From NCBI GenBank assembly GCA_002842395.1, contig PHCV01000005.1, positions 1 to 64,000 on the forward strand: a DNA stretch of 64,000 nucleotides. The letters run 5' to 3'. Origin of the DNA: Betaproteobacteria bacterium HGW-Betaproteobacteria-11 (lineage in GTDB: Bacteria; Pseudomonadota; Gammaproteobacteria; Burkholderiales; Rhodocyclaceae). Positions 60,959 through 64,000 of this stretch are shown here, in pieces. Below the pieces are notes generated by a model, which did no database searches, was not told the DNA's origin, and saw only the letters and a list, made by a program, of their open reading frames with translations. Every line of letters starts with the position of its first letter. Position 1 is the first letter of the stretch. The translations under genes were made by a program, and so were the position numbers.

Positions 60959-63514
60959 CTAAAGCCAGAGCATAAGGCCCATCTCGAACGGATGAGTGAG
61001 CAACCCGTGGTTTGGGAAAACCCGCACGCGGTATTCCATCTTGCCGCACCGGTCGGGAGACAGTTCGCGTGAAAACAGAGATTCACCCTCCGTCAGAGGG
61101 TGCTCGTGGTGCATGACATAGCGCTTCGCCTTGGCCGCGATGGATTCGCCAGGACGAGTGAACACCAGCTCGACGGTCAGGTCCGTCGGCGCCAGGCCGT
61201 TGCATTGAACAGCCACTTCGAAGCGCAGGCTCTGGCCATACCGGATGCGCGTCACCGGCGGATCGACCCGGCGCAGATGCACGCCGGACCAGGCAGCCCG
61301 GACCCGCGCCTTCCATTCGGCGACGCGCTGCGCGCCGGCGAAGCTGGTGTCGGCGAATCTGCGCCACTGCGCCGCGGCCGGCGCGTAGAATTTCTCGGCG
61401 TACTCGTTGACCATTCGCTGCATGTTGAAGCGCGGCATCACCGTGGCGATCGCCTGCTTGGCCATGGCTACCCACTCCGGCGAATAGCCGAGCGAGGTGT
61501 TGCGGTAATACATCGGGATCACGCTGTCCTGCAGCAGCTCATACAGCGTGCGCGCCTCCTCGGCGTCGCGCTGGGCCGGGTCGAGGCCATCGCCGGCCGG
61601 CTTGATCGCCCAGCCGTTATGGCCGTCATAGCCCTCGCCCCACCAGCCATCGAGTACCGAAAGATTGATGGCGCCGTTGATCGCGGCCTTGATGCCGGAA
61701 GTGCCGGAAGCCTCCTGCGGGTACACCGGATTGTTGAGCCAGACATCGACCCCGGCGACCAGGCGGCGGGCCAGATGCAGGTCGTAATCTTCAAGCAGCA
61801 GGATACGGCCCTCGAATTCACGCAGCCGGGAAAGCTCGGTGATCCGGCGGATCAGCTGTTGCCCCGGTTCGTCGGCCGGATGGGCCTTGCCGGAGAAGAT
61901 GAACAGCACCGGGCGCTGCGGGTCGGAAAGAATCTCGCGCAGCCAGCCAAGATCGTTGAAGAGCAGGGCGGCACGCTTGTAGGTGGCGAAACGGCGGGCG
62001 AAGCCGACCGTCAGCACCGTCGGGTTGGCTGGATCGGCGAAGCGCAGGACGCGCTCCAGATGGGCCTCCGAGCCCTGGTTGCGCAAATGCTGTTGGCGTA
62101 CGCGATGGCAGACCAGGTGCAACAACTGGGCTTTGAGCGATTGGCGAATGCTCCAGAAGATCTGGTCGGGAATGCGCTGCACGTTGGCCCAGCAGGAGGG
62201 GTCGGAAAGCCGGTGTTGCCAGCCGAGACCGAGATGGCGATCGAAGGTTTCGTACCAGTCGGTGGCGAGGAAGGTGGCGATGTGTACCGCATTGGTCACG
62301 TAGCCCATCGGATTTTCTGCCGGCGAGACTTGCGGCCACAGGTCGGCGCAGATGCGGGCCGAGATTTCGCCGTGAATGCGCGAGACACCGTTGTGAAAAC
62401 GCGAACCGCGCAGGGCCAGCGTCGTCATGTTGAACTCGTTGCTGCCCCCACTGCGACCCAGGCTGAGCAGGCTGGCACGGTCGAGACCGGTCGCTTTGCA
62501 GAAGTCGTCGAAGTAGTGCATGACCAGCTCGTCGGCAAAATGATCATGCCCGGCGGGAACGGCGGTGTGGGTGGTGAACACGGTGTTCGCCGCAGCGGCT
62601 TCGAGCGCGGTGGCAAAGGGAAGGTTCTGGCGGACGAGCGCGCGAATCCGTTCCAGAATGAGGAAGGCGGCATGACCTTCGTTGATATGCCAGACCGTCG
62701 GTTCGAGGCCGAGGGCGCGCAAGGCGCGCACGCCGCCGACGCCGAGCAGGATTTCTTGTTCGATGCGCGTGCGCCGGTCGCCGCCATAGAGCTGATGGGC
62801 GATGTCGCGGTCGGCCAGGCTGTTTTTTTCGATGTCGGAATCGAGCAGGTAAAGCCGGGTGTTGCCGACACGGGTCTGCCACAGTCTGACCCAGACCATG
62901 CGTCCGGGAAAGTCGACACCGATCAATACCTCGTCGCCGTCGGCCCCGCGCACCGGCTCGATCGGCATGTCGTCGAAGTCGTTGTCGCCATAATGGGCGT
63001 ACTGCCGCCCGTCGCGGTCGATGGTCTGCTGGAAATAGCCTTGGCGGTAGAGCAGGCCGACGGCGACGAAAGGCAGATGCAGGTCGGAAGCTCCCTTGCA
63101 ATGGTCTCCAGCCAGTATTCCCAAGCCGCCGGAGTAGATCGGCAGGCTTTCATGGAAGCCGAATTCGGCACAGAAATAGGCGATCAGGTCGTTCGCTTGC
63201 AGCGGAGGTTCGCCGGGCAGTTCCAGTCTTGCCGGCGTCGCGTGATAGGCGTCATAGGCGGCCAGCACCCGGTTCATGGTGCCGAGGAAAACCGGGTCGT
63301 CGGCCGCCTGCTGCAGGCGGCGCTGATCGATGCGCTTGAGCAGGGCCTTGGGACTGTGGTTGGCCGCCCGCCACAATTCCGAACTGAGGCGCGCGAACAG
63401 CGAGCGGGTCGGGCGATCCCAGCTGTACCAGAGGTTGTTGGCCAGCTCTTCGAGTCGCGCCAGCCGCGGCGGGATCTCGGGATTGACTTCGAGTCGATAA
63501 AGGGTGCCGGTCAT
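60959..63514 (-). CDS. glgP: Alpha-glucan (glycogen) phosphorylase
   Basis: An 851-residue GT35 enzyme of the form with an N-terminal DUF3417 domain (ELANNLWYSWDRPTRSLF). The pyridoxal-phosphate region EASGTSGIKAAINGAINLS is near residue 600, followed by VLDGWWGEGYDGHNGWAI. It releases glucose 1-phosphate from glycogen or maltodextrins. Its 3' end is 7 bases from pgi; a GH57-type gene precedes it, forming an operon for glucan turnover. Confidence 0.95.
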   Translation of the reverse strand: MTGTLYRLEVNPEIPPRLARLEELANNLWYSWDRPTRSLFARLSSELWRAANHSPKALLKRIDQRRLQQAADDPVFLGTMNRVLAAYDAYHATPARLELPGEPPLQANDLIAYFCAEFGFHESLPIYSGGLGILAGDHCKGASDLHLPFVAVGLLYRQGYFQQTIDRDGRQYAHYGDNDFDDMPIEPVRGADGDEVLIGVDFPGRMVWVRLWQTRVGNTRLYLLDSDIEKNSLADRDIAHQLYGGDRRTRIEQEILLGVGGVRALRALGLEPTVWHINEGHAAFLILERIRALVRQNLPFATALEAAAANTVFTTHTAVPAGHDHFADELVMHYFDDFCKATGLDRASLLSLGRSGGSNEFNMTTLALRGSRFHNGVSRIHGEISARICADLWPQVSPAENPMGYVTNAVHIATFLATDWYETFDRHLGLGWQHRLSDPSCWANVQRIPDQIFWSIRQSLKAQLLHLVCHRVRQQHLRNQGSEAHLERVLRFADPANPTVLTVGFARRFATYKRAALLFNDLGWLREILSDPQRPVLFIFSGKAHPADEPGQQLIRRITELSRLREFEGRILLLEDYDLHLARRLVAGVDVWLNNPVYPQEASGTSGIKAAINGAINLSVLDGWWGEGYDGHNGWAIKPAGDGLDPAQRDAEEARTLYELLQDSVIPMYYRNTSLGYSPEWVAMAKQAIATVMPRFNMQRMVNEYAEKFYAPAAAQWRRFADTSFAGAQRVAEWKARVRAAWSGVHLRRVDPPVTRIRYGQSLRFEVAVQCNGLAPTDLTVELVFTRPGESIAAKAKRYVMHHEHPLTEGESLFSRELSPDRCGKMEYRVRVFPNHGLLTHPFEMGLMLWL

Positions 63515-63556
63515 GAGGGTCAGCCAGTGTCTGCGAGAATGGACTGTGGGCGGATT

Positions 63557-64000
63557 CTACGATGCGGTAACGACCTTGAGCATGAGGCGGTGCCAATCGC
63601 CGGTCATCGCCGGCCAGGTCAGCGTGAGGCAGATGGCTTGCATCACCTTCTCGAACCCGGCCTCCGATTGCGAAACGGTATGGTGCGGCCGGGCGACGAG
63701 GGTCGGCGCGGCGCTACCGGCAACCGGCGGGACACTGAGGCGCAGTGCGCCATTCGATGTTGCGCCGAGTTCGCTGTCCTCCAGCGTGAGCTGGGTCAGG
63801 GCCGGAAGTTCGAGCACCTGACCGAAGCCGCAGGGGATACGGCCGTCGGCCAGCACATAGCGGCCGCCATAGCCGTCGCAACTGGGCAGGGCCAGGTTGA
63901 GCTGGGTTTCCAGCCGACCGGGGCACTCGGCGCCGATGAAGCGATAGGCGATCTCCAGCACGTCGTCATGCAGTGCGTAACATTTCTCCACGCGCCAGCC
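63557..64000 (-). CDS. C-terminal part of a GH57-type glucanotransferase or amylase (5' end off window)
   Basis: An open frame enters from the right edge and ends at 63557, giving the last 147 residues. The segment includes WRVEKCYALHDDVLEIAYRF, LNLALPSCDGYGG and WPAMTGDWHRLML. A beta-rich C-terminal domain of the DUF1926 kind, as found after GH57 catalytic domains, is the best fit; the catalytic part is not in the window. The methionine at 63991 is internal. It would supply short glucans to glgP, 42 bases downstream. Confidence 0.6.
   Translation of the reverse strand, partial: GWRVEKCYALHDDVLEIAYRFIGAECPGRLETQLNLALPSCDGYGGRYVLADGRIPCGFGQVLELPALTQLTLEDSELGATSNGALRLSVPPVAGSAAPTLVARPHHTVSQSEAGFEKVMQAICLTLTWPAMTGDWHRLMLKVVTAS

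Overview
The window is about 62% G+C, gene-dense chromosomal DNA of a betaproteobacterium, most likely of the Rhodocyclales/Nitrosomonadales type. The evidence is a canonical mraZ-to-ftsZ-lpxC cell-wall cluster, FlhDC, the rplU-rpmA-obgE-proB order, pst genes with enlarged permeases, and an SHP/DHC cytochrome set. The genus is an inference.

Left edge (1-3.7 kb): a leftward defence operon. It has a WYL-domain regulator of the BrxR/CapW type, hsdM, a half-size hsdS, and a translationally coupled unrecognised gene that runs off the window. The left 2.2 kb is clearly poorer in G+C. A decayed copy of a tmRNA (ssrA) 3' end at 3.80-3.83 kb suggests that this is the edge of an island integrated at ssrA.

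3.9-14.5 kb: phosphate transport (pstS, a small lipoprotein, long pstC and pstA, pstB) behind a Pho-box-like promoter. A formate/nitrite transporter gene with two in-frame TGA codons lies convergent to pstB, followed by proB, obgE, rpmA and rplU on the minus strand.

14.6-25.5 kb: a tightly overlapping leftward operon of shp, dhc, cytochrome b, a QseB/QseC-like two-component system and a P-type ATPase. It is headed by four CTTAAC repeats at an exact 11-bp period, a likely operator for its own response regulator. A universal stress protein, an ArsB/NhaD-like permease, a CPA2 antiporter, a glycine-zipper protein and a voltage-type potassium channel follow.

25.7-44.6 kb: the complete division and cell-wall cluster (mraZ, rsmH, ftsL, ftsI, murE, murF, mraY, murD, ftsW, murG, murC, murB, ddl, ftsQ, ftsA, ftsZ, lpxC). 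MraZ boxes overlap its promoter, and the murC start region is partly duplicated between murG and murC.

44.6-64 kb: a DciA-like protein, an M23 peptidase, secA, an mtnA plus class II aldolase pair (methylthioadenosine salvage/DHAP-shunt type), fbp, a YgiQ radical SAM enzyme, an HNH protein, a TonB-like protein, a Nudix hydrolase, flhDC and folA. It ends with a glycogen cluster (glgA, pgi, glgP and a truncated GH57-type gene).

The most unusual signal is a 25-bp DNA element, CGCCGT, three variable bases, then GCCAGCGCCGASTTTT. It recurs 12 times with fixed internal spacing, in both orientations, in several reading frames and once between genes. Inside genes it falls in linkers, tails or apparently variable loops. 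It looks like a genome-wide iterated signal rather than conserved protein sequence.
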